Shown piece after piece: positions 38,001-46,337 of a stretch of DNA of 64,000 bases. Under the pieces are notes generated by a model. It did not search any database. It saw nothing but the letters and a program-made list of their open reading frames with translations, and was not told the origin of the DNA. This DNA is from Gordonibacter pamelaeae (GTDB lineage Bacteria > Actinomycetota > Coriobacteriia > Coriobacteriales > Eggerthellaceae): NCBI RefSeq assembly GCF_042665095.1, contig NZ_JBHTBV010000001.1; one strand, given 5' to 3'. The number at the start of each line of letters is the position of its first letter. The stretch's first letter is position 1. The position numbers were made by a program, and so were the translations under genes.

Positions 38001-38727
38001 CCGGTTGGGCGACGAGGCGGCCTATGCGCTGTTCACGCCCGCGGCCGATGGGCAGGACTTCTGTTTCGCCTCCGTCGTGGCCGATGGCGCAGGCAACCTG
38101 TACTACACGAACGACGCGGGCCGCCTGTTCGCCCTGAAGGGGCTGGAGGGCGTGCAGGTGACGTTCGACGTGCAGGGCGGCTCGTTCGTGCCGTCGGCCT
38201 TCGTGGCGCTGGGCAAGCCGGTGCTCCAGCCGGCGGACCCGGTGCGCAGCGGGTACACGTTCGCGGGATGGTTCTCCGACAAGGCGTGCACGACGGCATG
38301 GGACTTCGCGACGCCGGTCGATTCGGCCCTCACGCTGTACGCCAAGTGGGAGGGGGCATCCGACCAGCAGGGAGGGTCGGCGGAGGGCGAGGCCCCGTCG
38401 GGCACGGCGCCCGGCTCCCGCACGCCGCTCGGCGGTGCGCCGGCGGCCGCGCATGCCCCGCTCGTGCAGGAGGCTGCCGCCAAGGCGCAGGACGAGAAGG
38501 CCGCGGCCGCGAAGCAGGCCTCGACGCGTGCGGGCGGCGCGTCGGCGGCGACGGCGGTGTCCGCGGATGGCGGCGCCGCGAGCGCCGAGACGACCGGCGG
38601 CGCGAACCCATGGGCCGTCGGCGGCATCGCCGTGGGCGTCGCGGGCTTGGCGGGTGCCGTCGCATACGCGTTGCTGGGTCGTCGGCGGCCGGACGCCCCG
38701 GCGCCGCGCGGGAAGGGAAGGAGCTAG
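32020..38727 (+). CDS. Giant surface protein with Ig-like, DUF4430 and beta-propeller domains, interrupted by TAG
   Basis: The frame from ATG 32020 (AGAGG upstream) encodes a signal peptide ending LALSLAPSAAWA. It then meets TAG at 32143 and continues in the same frame for ~2,190 codons. Numbered from 32020: six Ig-like repeats of ~100 residues (about 130-760, recurring YxW...GATG pattern), a Lys/Glu-rich middle region, and three DUF4430 repeats (~1269-1380, 1389-1498, 1507-1620; the second and third share GWYLSDITSP, and each has a FVNG- or YVNG-type core). A PQQ-like beta-propeller (~1657-2043), one InlB-type repeat (SGYTFAGWF) and a C-terminal membrane helix with RRRP follow; no LPXTG is seen. 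DUF4430 resembles the C-terminal B12-contacting domain of transcobalamin and intrinsic factor. The likely role is surface capture of corrinoid. After the stop, reinitiation at GTG 32200 would give no signal peptide. Confidence 0.85.
32143..32145 (+). other. In-frame TAG at the signal-peptide cleavage site
   Basis: Codon 42 of the surface-protein gene is TAG, directly after the AWA end of the signal peptide, with PEAPAEPS continuing in frame. A single C-to-T change from CAG (Gln) would explain it. The rest of the 6.6-kb frame is intact. Confidence 0.9.
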
Positions 38728-38729
38728 CC

Positions 38730-39593
38730 ATGGCCGAAGGCAACAAGCCGGACGAGCGCATCGCCCCGCGCGCCCCGCGCGCGGCGGGCGAGGCCGCCGC
38801 GCCCTTTGAGGGGCGGGACGAAAGTTCTTGCACTTGCGGGGGCGAGACGGAGGGAGCGCCTGCGCCCTGCGAGGAAGCGGCCGCGCCCGCCCGCCCAGAC
38901 GGTGCGGAAGGACATGCTGTCGAGGCCCCGCGGGCGAAGCGCGCCCTGCTGAGCGCTGCTCAGAAAGCGGGCGTCGGCGTGGCGGCTGCGCTCTCCGTGG
39001 CCCTCATCGCCGTGTCGGCGTACTTTGTCGCCGCCCCGGCTGCCGAGGGGTCCCGGGCTGGCGACCTGCTCGCCACGACCCAGGAGGCGGAGCCCTCTGC
39101 CCCGGCCGACGAGCCCGTCGCGGACGACCCGCAGCCGGCAGAGGAACCGGGCGGGGCGGACGCCGCCGCGACCGGGGACGCCGCAGGGGAGGGCTCGTCG
39201 GGTCCTGCGGCCGAAGCGGTGCCGTTCGAGTCCGGTGCCGCTTCGGCCGGCACCGTGTCTCCCCCTTCGGCTGCCCCCGCGCAGCCGGCCACCGTCACCG
39301 TGAGTGTGAGCGTGGATTCGTCGGCCGCCGACGGGCGCGTGTCGGGCGGCGCCAATCCCACGTTCGAGCAGGGCGCCACCGTCTACGACGCGCTCATGGC
39401 GTGCAGCCTTTCCGTGAACGCGTCGAGCACGCCGCTCGGCATCTACGTGAGCGCCATCGGCGGCCTGGCGGAGAAGGAGTATCCTGGCGAGAGCGGATGG
39501 AAGTTCTCCGTCAACGGCGAGGTCATCATGAGGGCCTGCGATAGCGTCGTCCTCCAAGACGGCGACGTCGTGCGCTGGTTCTACGTCCGATAG
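38730..39593 (+). CDS. Membrane-anchored DUF4430 (transcobalamin-like) protein
   Basis: A 287-residue protein. The N-terminal ~70 residues are cytoplasmic and low-complexity. One membrane helix follows (VGVAAALSVALIAVSAYFVA), then an Ala/Pro/Glu spacer of ~100 residues, and a C-terminal DUF4430 domain from about residue 205: FEQGATVYDALMACSLSV, SGWKFSVNGEVIM and DGDVVRWFYVR. AAGGAG lies inside the end of the previous gene, 6 bases before the ATG at 38730. It would sit on the outer face of the membrane and could pass a ligand from the large surface protein to the ECF transporter encoded next. Confidence 0.85.
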   Translation: MAEGNKPDERIAPRAPRAAGEAAAPFEGRDESSCTCGGETEGAPAPCEEAAAPARPDGAEGHAVEAPRAKRALLSAAQKAGVGVAAALSVALIAVSAYFVAAPAAEGSRAGDLLATTQEAEPSAPADEPVADDPQPAEEPGGADAAATGDAAGEGSSGPAAEAVPFESGAASAGTVSPPSAAPAQPATVTVSVSVDSSAADGRVSGGANPTFEQGATVYDALMACSLSVNASSTPLGIYVSAIGGLAEKEYPGESGWKFSVNGEVIMRACDSVVLQDGDVVRWFYVR

Positions 39594-39610
39594 GGAAGGG
39601 AGGCGCGGCG

Positions 39611-40492
39611 ATGCTCGGCAGCGGGGGCTCGAAGCCCACGGCGTTCGACCGGTACCATCCGGCGGTGGCGTTCGGCTACTTCGCCTGCATGCTCGCGTTC
39701 AGCATGGCGGCGATGCAGCCGGTCTACCTCGCCCTCTCGCTCGCTGCCGCGCTTGCGTACAGCGTCGTCCTGCGGGGCATGCGCGCCACGCTGCGCACGG
39801 TGCTGTGGCAGATGCCGCTCATCTTGGTGATGGCGGTGGCGAACCCGCTGTTCTCGGCCATGGGCTCCACGGAGCTCTTCCGCATCGGCCTGCGGGCGTT
39901 CTACCTTGAGAGTCTCGTGTTCGGCGCCTGCATGGGCGCCATGCTGTCGTGCGTGCTGCTGTGGTTCTCGAACGCCTCGCGCGCGCTCTCCTCGGACAAG
40001 GTCATGGCGCTGTTCGGCAACGCGGCCCCCACCATCGGCCTCATGCTGTCCATGGCGATGCGCCTCGTGCCCCAGTTCATGCGACGGGGCGCCGCGGTGG
40101 GCGACGTGCAGCGCGCGTGCACCTCGGCGGGCGCCGCGGGGCCGCGCGAGGGTGCGCGCTCGCGGTTGCGCCTGACGTCGGTGCTGATGGGATGGGATAT
40201 GGAAGACTCGCTCGATACCGCCGACGCCATGCGCGCCCGCGGGTGGGGCGCCTGCGCGCGGCGCACGACCTACCAGCGCTGCCGTTTCCGCGCCCGCGAC
40301 GGCGCGGCGCTCGGTGTGCTGGCGGCGCTCGTCGCGCTGAACGCCGTGCTCGCGTACGCTGCCTGCACGCAGTTCCATTTCTACCCTGTGCTGAGCGTGC
40401 TCGCGGTGTGGTGGGACTACGTCCCCTTCGCCGTGCTGGCGTTCGCGCCGTTGGCGCTCGAGGCGAGGGAGCGTGCGCGATGGACGCGGTGA
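39611..40492 (+). CDS. ecfT: ECF transporter T component of the cobalamin-riboswitch locus
   Basis: A 293-residue EcfT scaffold protein with hydrophobic helices and the two coupling motifs, here RRGAAVGDVQRACTSAG and the ADAMRARGWG block, which contact the ATPases. It starts 17 bases after the DUF4430 gene with AAGGGAGG upstream. Its end overlaps the ATPase start by 13 bases. The sequence is clearly distinct from the EcfT of the riboflavin system (11811-12608), so each locus has its own energising module. Confidence 0.9.
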   Translation: MLGSGGSKPTAFDRYHPAVAFGYFACMLAFSMAAMQPVYLALSLAAALAYSVVLRGMRATLRTVLWQMPLILVMAVANPLFSAMGSTELFRIGLRAFYLESLVFGACMGAMLSCVLLWFSNASRALSSDKVMALFGNAAPTIGLMLSMAMRLVPQFMRRGAAVGDVQRACTSAGAAGPREGARSRLRLTSVLMGWDMEDSLDTADAMRARGWGACARRTTYQRCRFRARDGAALGVLAALVALNAVLAYAACTQFHFYPVLSVLAVWWDYVPFAVLAFAPLALEARERARWTR

Positions 40493-42021
40493 GGGCGCAG
40501 GGCTTCGCGTTCACGTACCCCGATGCGCCGGCGCCCACGTTCGGTCCGCTCGACTGGCGGGTGGCGGAAGGATCGTTCACGCTGCTTCTGGGCGCCACCG
40601 GCTGCGGCAAGACCACGCTTCTGCGCTGCCTCAAGCCGGCGCTCGCCCCGGCGGGCGCCCAGGAGGGCGCGCTCGAGGTTTTGGGCCGCGCCCCCGCAGC
40701 GTTCGGTGCCGCCGAGGGGGCCGCGCAGGTGGGCTACGTCGCGCAGAACCCGGAGAACCAGCTGGTGTGCGACACCGTATGGCACGAGCTGGCGTTCGGG
40801 TTGGAGAACGTGGGCCTCGGCCAGGACGCCATGCGGCGGCGCGTGGCCGAGGTCGCGCACTTCTTCGGCATAGAGCCGTGGTTCCGCGCGTCCGTGGCCG
40901 ACCTGTCGGGAGGCCAGCAGCAGATGGTGAACCTGGCGGCCGTGCTGGCCCTGCAGCCGCGGCTGCTCGTGCTCGACGAGCCCACCGCGCAGCTGGACCC
41001 GGTGGCCGAGAAGAACTTCCTGCACGCGCTCTTCCGCGTGAACCGCGAGCTGGGCATCACCGTCGTCATGGCCACCCACGCTCCGGAGGCCACCGCCCCC
41101 TACGCTACCGACCTCGTGGAGCTGGCGAACGGCCAGGTGCGCCCGGTTGCCGTTCCCCCGATCCTCGCACCCGTCCCTGCTTCCGCACCTGCGGCGCCTC
41201 GCCTGACCCGCGAGGTGTCCTCCGCCCGCCCGATCCACGAGGCGCTTCCCGCCGCAACCCGCGAGGCGCCCCCCGTCCTCTCTTTCCGCGATGCGCACTT
41301 TCGCTACGCGCGCGAGGACGGCTGGGTGCTGCGCGGCTTGGACCTGGACGTGCGCGCGGGCGACGTCCATGCCGTCGTGGGGGGCAACGGCTGCGGGAAG
41401 TCCACGCTCCTGCGCCTGGCGGCCGGCGTCCTCAAGCCCGAGCGCGGCCGCGTGGCCAACCGCCTGGCCGCCCGCCAGGCGCTGCTGCCCCAGAACCCGA
41501 AGGCGCTCTTCGTGTGCGACACCGTGGCCGACGAGCTGCGCGAGTGGCAGCGCGGTTGCGGCTACGGAGACGATGCGGTGGATGCGGCGCTCGAGCGCTT
41601 CTCGCTCGCGGCGCATGCCGCGCGGCATCCCTACGACCTGTCGGGCGGGCAGCAGCAGCTGCTCGCCTTCGCGAAGATCCTGCTCACCGACCCCGACCTG
41701 CTGCTGCTCGACGAGCCCACCAAGGGCCTCGACACGCCCACGAAGTGCGCGCTGGCCGGCGCGGTGCGCGCCTGCGCCCGCCGCGGGGCCACCGTCGTGC
41801 TCGTGACGCACGACCTGGCGTTCGCCGCCCGCGTGGCCGACCGCGCCACCATGCTGTTCGACGGCGAGGCCGCCTGCACGGAGCCCGCCGGCGAGTTCTT
41901 CGCGGGCAACCTGTTCTACCGCCCGGTGCCCGATGCGTTCTTCCGCACCTGGCGCGACGGGGCGGAAGTCGGTTCGCCCGGCTCCTCCGCGCCCGCTTCC
42001 GACGGCGGGACGGCCCGATGA
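40480..42021 (+). CDS. ecfA: Fused twin ATPase of the second ECF transporter
   Basis: A 513-residue chain with two ABC ATPase domains. Domain 1 has Walker A GATGCGKTT, Q-loop VAQNPENQLV, signature LSGGQQQM and Walker B LLVLDEPTAQLD. Domain 2 has GGNGCGKST, signature LSGGQQQL and LLLLDEPTKGLD. A short Pro/Ala linker joins them. GAGGGAG precedes the start at 40480. It overlaps ecfT by 13 bases and the S-component gene by ATGA (42018-42021), so all three are translationally coupled. Domain 2 is compact compared with domain 1. Confidence 0.92.
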   Translation: MDAVRAQGFAFTYPDAPAPTFGPLDWRVAEGSFTLLLGATGCGKTTLLRCLKPALAPAGAQEGALEVLGRAPAAFGAAEGAAQVGYVAQNPENQLVCDTVWHELAFGLENVGLGQDAMRRRVAEVAHFFGIEPWFRASVADLSGGQQQMVNLAAVLALQPRLLVLDEPTAQLDPVAEKNFLHALFRVNRELGITVVMATHAPEATAPYATDLVELANGQVRPVAVPPILAPVPASAPAAPRLTREVSSARPIHEALPAATREAPPVLSFRDAHFRYAREDGWVLRGLDLDVRAGDVHAVVGGNGCGKSTLLRLAAGVLKPERGRVANRLAARQALLPQNPKALFVCDTVADELREWQRGCGYGDDAVDAALERFSLAAHAARHPYDLSGGQQQLLAFAKILLTDPDLLLLDEPTKGLDTPTKCALAGAVRACARRGATVVLVTHDLAFAARVADRATMLFDGEAACTEPAGEFFAGNLFYRPVPDAFFRTWRDGAEVGSPGSSAPASDGGTAR

Positions 42022-42725
42022 GCGCCGCCCGCGTGCTGCGCGCGCTGGAGGCGCCCGCGCTTGTGGCGGTGCCGCTCGTGCTGGCCGCGTGCGCCTTCCT
42101 GAACCTCGACCAGAGCGCGCTGCTCACCGTGGTCACGGCGTTTTTGGCGGTGGGGGTGTTCTTCGCCTCCTTCGAGACCTCGCGTCCCTCCTTGCGGCAG
42201 GTCATGCCCACGGTGGTGCTTGCCGCCCTCGCGGCGGCCGGCCGCATGCTGTTCGCGCCCATCCCCGACTTCAAGCCGGTGTCGGCCATCTGCATCCTGG
42301 CGGGCGCGGTGTTCGGTCGGCGCAGCGGCTTCATGGTGGGCGCGCTCGCAGCGCTCGTGTCGAACTTCTTCTTCGGGCAGGGGCCGTGGACGCCCTGGCA
42401 GATGTACGCCTGGGGACTCGTGGGCTATCTGGCCGGCGTGCTGGCCGACCGCGGCTGGCTCGACCGCACGCCGGTGCTGCTCGCGTTCGGCTTCTCGTCG
42501 GCGCTCCTGTACGGCCTGCTGCTGAACGGCTGGAACGCCATCGGCTTCATCCACCCGCTCACCGTGCCCGCCGTGCTCGTGTCGTTCGGCGCCGCCCTGC
42601 CGTTCGACCTTCTGCACGGCGTCGCCACGGTGGTGTTCCTGGCCGCCCTGTACCTGCCGTGGAAGAGGAAGCTCGAGCGCATCAAGAGGAAGTACGCGCT
42701 CATGCCGGATGGCGGCGCGCGATGA
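42018..42725 (+). CDS. ECF transporter S component, predicted for cobalamin/corrinoid
   Basis: A 235-residue membrane protein with about six helices. It has GRMLFAPIPDFKPVSAICIL, then GAVFGRRSGFMVGALAALVS and NFFFGQGPWTPWQMYAWGL, a pattern I associate with S components found beside cobalamin riboswitches and DUF4430 proteins. Substrate specificity is inferred from the riboswitch and the neighbours, not from a known binding motif. The start overlaps the ATPase stop in ATGA. It is the last gene of the unit. Confidence 0.82.
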   Translation: MSAARVLRALEAPALVAVPLVLAACAFLNLDQSALLTVVTAFLAVGVFFASFETSRPSLRQVMPTVVLAALAAAGRMLFAPIPDFKPVSAICILAGAVFGRRSGFMVGALAALVSNFFFGQGPWTPWQMYAWGLVGYLAGVLADRGWLDRTPVLLAFGFSSALLYGLLLNGWNAIGFIHPLTVPAVLVSFGAALPFDLLHGVATVVFLAALYLPWKRKLERIKRKYALMPDGGAR

Positions 42726-42793
42726 AGCCCCATCAGCCGGCCGGCTGCACGGCGCCCGGCGACGTGCGTCGCGGCGCGCCTGGGGCGGCGTGC

Positions 42794-42825
42794 TACAATG
42801 GCGGCTCCCCGCACGGTGCGGGGAG
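42794..42825 (+). promoter_or_regulatory. Promoter -10 and 5'-end hairpin of the TsaC-type gene
   Basis: TACAAT at 42794-42799 is followed at the expected transcription start by a perfect 8-bp hairpin (42805-42812 with 42818-42825, CTCCCCGC/GCGGGGAG). It may stabilise the mRNA 5' end. Confidence 0.5.
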
Positions 42826-42847
42826 GGCGGCAGGAGGCGAGAATCCC

Positions 42848-43450
42848 ATGCGAACCAGCACGATCGACCAGGCGGTCTGCGCGCTCAAGCGCGGCGAGGC
42901 GGTCATCTTCCCCACGGAGACGGTGTACGGCCTGGGCGTGTCCGTCGAGGCCGCGGCAGGCCCCGACGTGCTCTACGACCTGAAGGAGCGCGACCGAGGC
43001 AAGCCCATTTCCTGGCTGGTGGGAGACGCGGACGACCTCGACCGCTACGGCGCGCGCGTGCCCGAGCTCGCGCGCAGGCTGGCGGGCGCGTACTGGCCCG
43101 GCCCCCTCACCCTCGTCGTGCGAGCCGCCGACGAGGTGCCCGAGGCGTTCCGCTCGAACGCGGGCACCATCGGCCTGCGCATGCCCGACAACGCCACGGC
43201 CCTCGCGCTCGTCCGCGCCGCCGGCTGCCCGTTGGCCACCACGTCGGCGAACCTCTCGGGCCGTGCGGCTGCCGGTGCCCTCGACGCCCTCGACCCAAAG
43301 CTCGCCGCGCGCGTCGGCACGATCGTGCCCGACGGGGCCGACGACGACAAGAGCGGCGTGGCCTCCACCGTGCTCGACTGCACGCAGGACCCCCCTGCCA
43401 TCGTGCGCGAGGGCGCCGTGACCCTCGCCGACATCCGCGCCCTCGCCTAA
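42848..43450 (+). CDS. tsaC: L-threonylcarbamoyladenylate synthase (Sua5/YrdC/YwlC family)
   Basis: A 200-residue YrdC-domain enzyme that makes threonylcarbamoyl-AMP from threonine, bicarbonate and ATP for the tRNA t6A modification. Family motifs: AVIFPTETVYGLGVS near residue 20, KERDRGKPISWLV, YWPGPLTLVVRA, GLRMPDN and LATTSANLSG. The length corresponds to the short form without the Sua5 C-terminal domain. AGGAGG lies about 10 bases before the ATG at 42848. A MITE-like element begins 18 bases after the stop. Confidence 0.93.
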   Translation: MRTSTIDQAVCALKRGEAVIFPTETVYGLGVSVEAAAGPDVLYDLKERDRGKPISWLVGDADDLDRYGARVPELARRLAGAYWPGPLTLVVRAADEVPEAFRSNAGTIGLRMPDNATALALVRAAGCPLATTSANLSGRAAAGALDALDPKLAARVGTIVPDGADDDKSGVASTVLDCTQDPPAIVREGAVTLADIRALA

Positions 43451-43467
43451 GGGCGCCGCTCCCTATT

Positions 43468-43631
43468 CGGCACAGCAATCACCGATTTTCGACGTTATTG
43501 CGCGGGAAAATGTCGCTTTCCCTGTCTCGCGGTGCGAACGATTCCCATTTCGCCTGGTCGCGTCGCTTCGAGGAAGCGCAGATCCTGCCGAGGTGGATGC
43601 AGGGCGTAGAAAATCGGTGATTACTGTGCCG
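43468..43631. mobile_element. MITE-like element, 164 bp, with 27-bp terminal inverted repeats
   Basis: The left end (43468-43494) and right end (43605-43631) are inverted repeats matching at 25 of 27 positions. The outer part reads CGGCACAGCAATCACCG on the left and its complement with one change on the right. No gene is encoded between them, and no transposase is present. I could not define a target-site duplication, and no second copy was seen in this window. Confidence 0.65.
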
Positions 43632-43834
43632 AGGTCTCGACCAGCCAGACAGGGGGCCGCCCGCCCGGCCCGCCGGCATCCATCCGCCCGGCACACCGGC
43701 ATCCGCCTGCCCAGTTTGCCGAAGGGCGCCCGCCCGACCCGCCGGCATCCAGCCATCGTGCCCATCCGTCCGTCCGCCGCTCGCGGCTTCTCGGGTATAA
43801 TGGAACCTCCACACGATTCCCGGGGAGGGCGCAC
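43632..43834. repeat. Short imperfect repeats and promoter before the alpha/beta hydrolase gene
   Basis: Between about 43658 and 43755 the unit CCGCCCGGCCCGCCGGCATC recurs three times with small changes. Together with the MITE-like element this accounts for the 384-base gap after tsaC. TATAAT at 43796-43801 is the probable -10 of the next gene. Confidence 0.5.
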
Positions 43835-44815
43835 ATGGCTGCTACGGTTTCCACTGCTCCGATCGGCTTCCGGTCCCACGACGGCACGTCCCAGATCAGG
43901 GGCCTGATCTGGGCACCCGAGCGTCCGGCAGGCACGCGCGCGCCCGCGCCGCGCGGCGTCGTGCAGATCGTGCACGGCATGTCCGAGCACCTGGGACGCT
44001 ACGACGGGTTCGCGCGCTACCTGGTGGGCCGCGGCTTCACGGTGTGCGCGAGCGACCACGTGGGCCACGGGAAGAGCGTGCCCGGCCCCGAGAAGCTGGG
44101 GTGCCTGCCCGCGCAAGGCGGCAAGGACGTGCTCATCGAGGACGTCCACGAGCTGCGCCGAACGGTGGCCGCCCGCTACTCGCGCCAGGCGCCCTATATC
44201 CTGTTCGGTCACTCCATGGGAAGCTTCGTCGTGCGCGCCTACCTGGCCCGCCACGCCGAGGGCCTGGCCGCGGCCGTCATCTGCGGCACCGGCACCCAGC
44301 CGCTTGCGCTGTCGAAGGCAGGCAGCTTCCTCGCGCGCCGCATCGCGGCGTCGAAGGGGGAGGACTACCGGAGCGCCTTCCTCGACGGCCTGGGCGCCGG
44401 CGCCTTCGCCAAGCAGATCGAGAACGCCCGCACGCCGTTCGACTGGCTCTCCACCGATCCGGAGGTCGTGGACGCCTACATCGCCGACGAGATGTGCGGC
44501 GCCATGTTCTCCGCGGGCGGCTACGCCACGCTCACCGACCTCACGGGCGAGGTGGTGACGCGCGCTTGCGCCGCCAAGGTGCCGCACGACCTGCCCGTGC
44601 TGTTCGTGGCCGGCGCCGAGGACCCGGTGGGCGGCTGCGGCAAGGGCGTGCACGCGGCCGCGGAGCTCCTGCGCGGCGCGGGGGTGCGGCGCGTGGACGA
44701 GGTCCTCTACCCGGGCATGCGCCACGAGATACTCAACGAGCCCGGCCGCGCCCAGGTCTATGCCGACATCGCACAGTGGATGGAGGAGCACGCATGCGAA
44801 AAGCCTACGTCATAG
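43835..44815 (+). CDS. Alpha/beta hydrolase, monoacylglycerol lipase-like
   Basis: A 326-residue serine hydrolase. It has the oxyanion region VVQIVHGMSEHLGRYDGFA, DHVGHGKS, the nucleophile elbow GHSMGS (Ser in YILFGHSMGSFVV), an acid residue in VAGAEDPVG and the catalytic His in GMRHEILNE. This set is typical of lysophospholipase/monoglyceride lipases. GGGGAGGG precedes the start. It overlaps glpK by 22 bases, so release of glycerol from lipids and its phosphorylation are probably co-expressed. That link is inference from the operon. Confidence 0.88.
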   Translation: MAATVSTAPIGFRSHDGTSQIRGLIWAPERPAGTRAPAPRGVVQIVHGMSEHLGRYDGFARYLVGRGFTVCASDHVGHGKSVPGPEKLGCLPAQGGKDVLIEDVHELRRTVAARYSRQAPYILFGHSMGSFVVRAYLARHAEGLAAAVICGTGTQPLALSKAGSFLARRIAASKGEDYRSAFLDGLGAGAFAKQIENARTPFDWLSTDPEVVDAYIADEMCGAMFSAGGYATLTDLTGEVVTRACAAKVPHDLPVLFVAGAEDPVGGCGKGVHAAAELLRGAGVRRVDEVLYPGMRHEILNEPGRAQVYADIAQWMEEHACEKPTS

Positions 44816-46290
44816 CGCTCGACCAGGGCACCACCTCGTCGCGCGCCATGCTCGTCGATGCCGACGGGCGCGTCGTCGATGCGGTGCAGAACCCGTTCCC
44901 GCAGCGCTACCCGCAGCCGGGCTGGGTGGAGCACGACCCGCTGGATATCCTGTCGTCCCAGCTGGGCGCGCTTGCCGAGCTCACGGTGTCGCACGGGCTG
45001 GGGCCCGCCGACATCGATGCCATCGGCATCACGAACCAGCGCGAGACCACCGTCGTGTGGAACCGCGAGACGGGCCGGCCCGTGGGCAACGCCATCGTGT
45101 GGCAGTGCCGCCGCACGGCCCCCATCGTGGAGGAGCTCTGCGGCGACCCGGCCGTCGCCCGTCGCATCGCGGACACCACCGGCCTCGTGCCCGACGCCTA
45201 CTTCTCGGCCAGCAAGGTGAAATGGCTGCTGGACAACATTCCCGGCGCCCGCGCTGACGCCGAGGCGGGGAAGCTCGCGTTCGGCACCGTGGACAGCTGG
45301 CTCGTGTGGTCGCTCACGGACGGGCAGGTGCATGCCACCGACGTCACGAACGCCAGCCGCACCATGCTCTACGACATCCACGAGATGCGCTGGGACCCGT
45401 GGCTGCTCGACCTGTTCGGCATACCCGCCTCGATGCTTCCCGACGTGTGCCCCTCGTCGGCCGATTACGGCGTGACGGCGAACCCCGGCGTGGTGCGCGG
45501 CGTGCCCATCCGCGGAGTGGCGGGCGACCAGCAGGCCGCGCTCTTCGGCCAGTGCTGCTTCGAGGCGGGGCAGGCGAAGAACACGTACGGCACCGGCTGC
45601 TTCCTGCTCATGCACACGGGGCGCGAGGCGTGCCGCTCCACCCACCGGCTGGTCACGACGCTGGCCGCCTCGGCGCCGGGCGCGCCCGGGCCCGAGTACG
45701 CGCTCGAGGGCAGCGTGTTCATGGCCGGCGCCCTCTTGCAATGGCTGCGCGACGAGCTGGGCCTCATCGACGACGTGGCCGAGACGTGCGCCATCGCGCG
45801 CAGCGTGCCCGACACGGGCGGTGTGTACGTGGTGCCCGCCTTCACCGGGCTCGGCGCGCCGTACTGGGACGCCGAGGCGCGCGGCGCCATCTACGGCCTC
45901 ACGCGCGGCGCGGGCCGCGCCCACATCGTGCGCGCCGCGCTGGAGTCGCTGGCCTACCAGGTGCACGACCTGGCCGTGGCCATGGAGGCCGACGCGGGGA
46001 TGCCGCTCAAGGTGCTCAAGGTGGACGGCGGCGCGTCGGCGAACGATTTTCTCATGCAGTTCCAAAGCGACCTCTTGCGCACGCCGCTGCACCGTCCCCA
46101 GAATACGGAGACGACGGCGCTCGGCGCAGCCTACCTGGCCGGCTTGGGAACTGGTTTCTGGAAGGACACCGCCCGCCTGTGCGACCTGCGCTCCTCGGAC
46201 ACGGTCTACGCGCCGGGCATGGAGGACGCCCGCCATGCCCGCCTGCTGGAGGGCTGGGCGCGCGCCGTGCGGCGCACGATGGCGCCCTGA
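44794..46290 (+). CDS. glpK: Glycerol kinase
   Basis: A 498-residue FGGY-family kinase forming glycerol 3-phosphate from glycerol and ATP. Visible: the N-terminal phosphate-binding motif ALDQGTTSSRAMLVD, ITNQRETTVVW, GDQQAALFGQ, the string KNTYGTGCFLLMHTG, and the C-terminal LKVDGGASANDFLMQFQSD. The length matches GlpK. GGAGG lies upstream of the ATG at 44794, inside the end of the lipase-like gene. rpiB follows 47 bases later. Confidence 0.95.
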   Translation: MRKAYVIALDQGTTSSRAMLVDADGRVVDAVQNPFPQRYPQPGWVEHDPLDILSSQLGALAELTVSHGLGPADIDAIGITNQRETTVVWNRETGRPVGNAIVWQCRRTAPIVEELCGDPAVARRIADTTGLVPDAYFSASKVKWLLDNIPGARADAEAGKLAFGTVDSWLVWSLTDGQVHATDVTNASRTMLYDIHEMRWDPWLLDLFGIPASMLPDVCPSSADYGVTANPGVVRGVPIRGVAGDQQAALFGQCCFEAGQAKNTYGTGCFLLMHTGREACRSTHRLVTTLAASAPGAPGPEYALEGSVFMAGALLQWLRDELGLIDDVAETCAIARSVPDTGGVYVVPAFTGLGAPYWDAEARGAIYGLTRGAGRAHIVRAALESLAYQVHDLAVAMEADAGMPLKVLKVDGGASANDFLMQFQSDLLRTPLHRPQNTETTALGAAYLAGLGTGFWKDTARLCDLRSSDTVYAPGMEDARHARLLEGWARAVRRTMAP

Positions 46291-46337
46291 TCGGGCGGAG
46301 CGAGCCGAAGAACCCACCACTACGAAAGGAACCGCCC

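Noticed and set aside
43479..43980. Minus-strand frames across the MITE-like element and repeats
   Set aside because: They are created by the GC-rich repeats and the hydrolase antisense; no product recognised.
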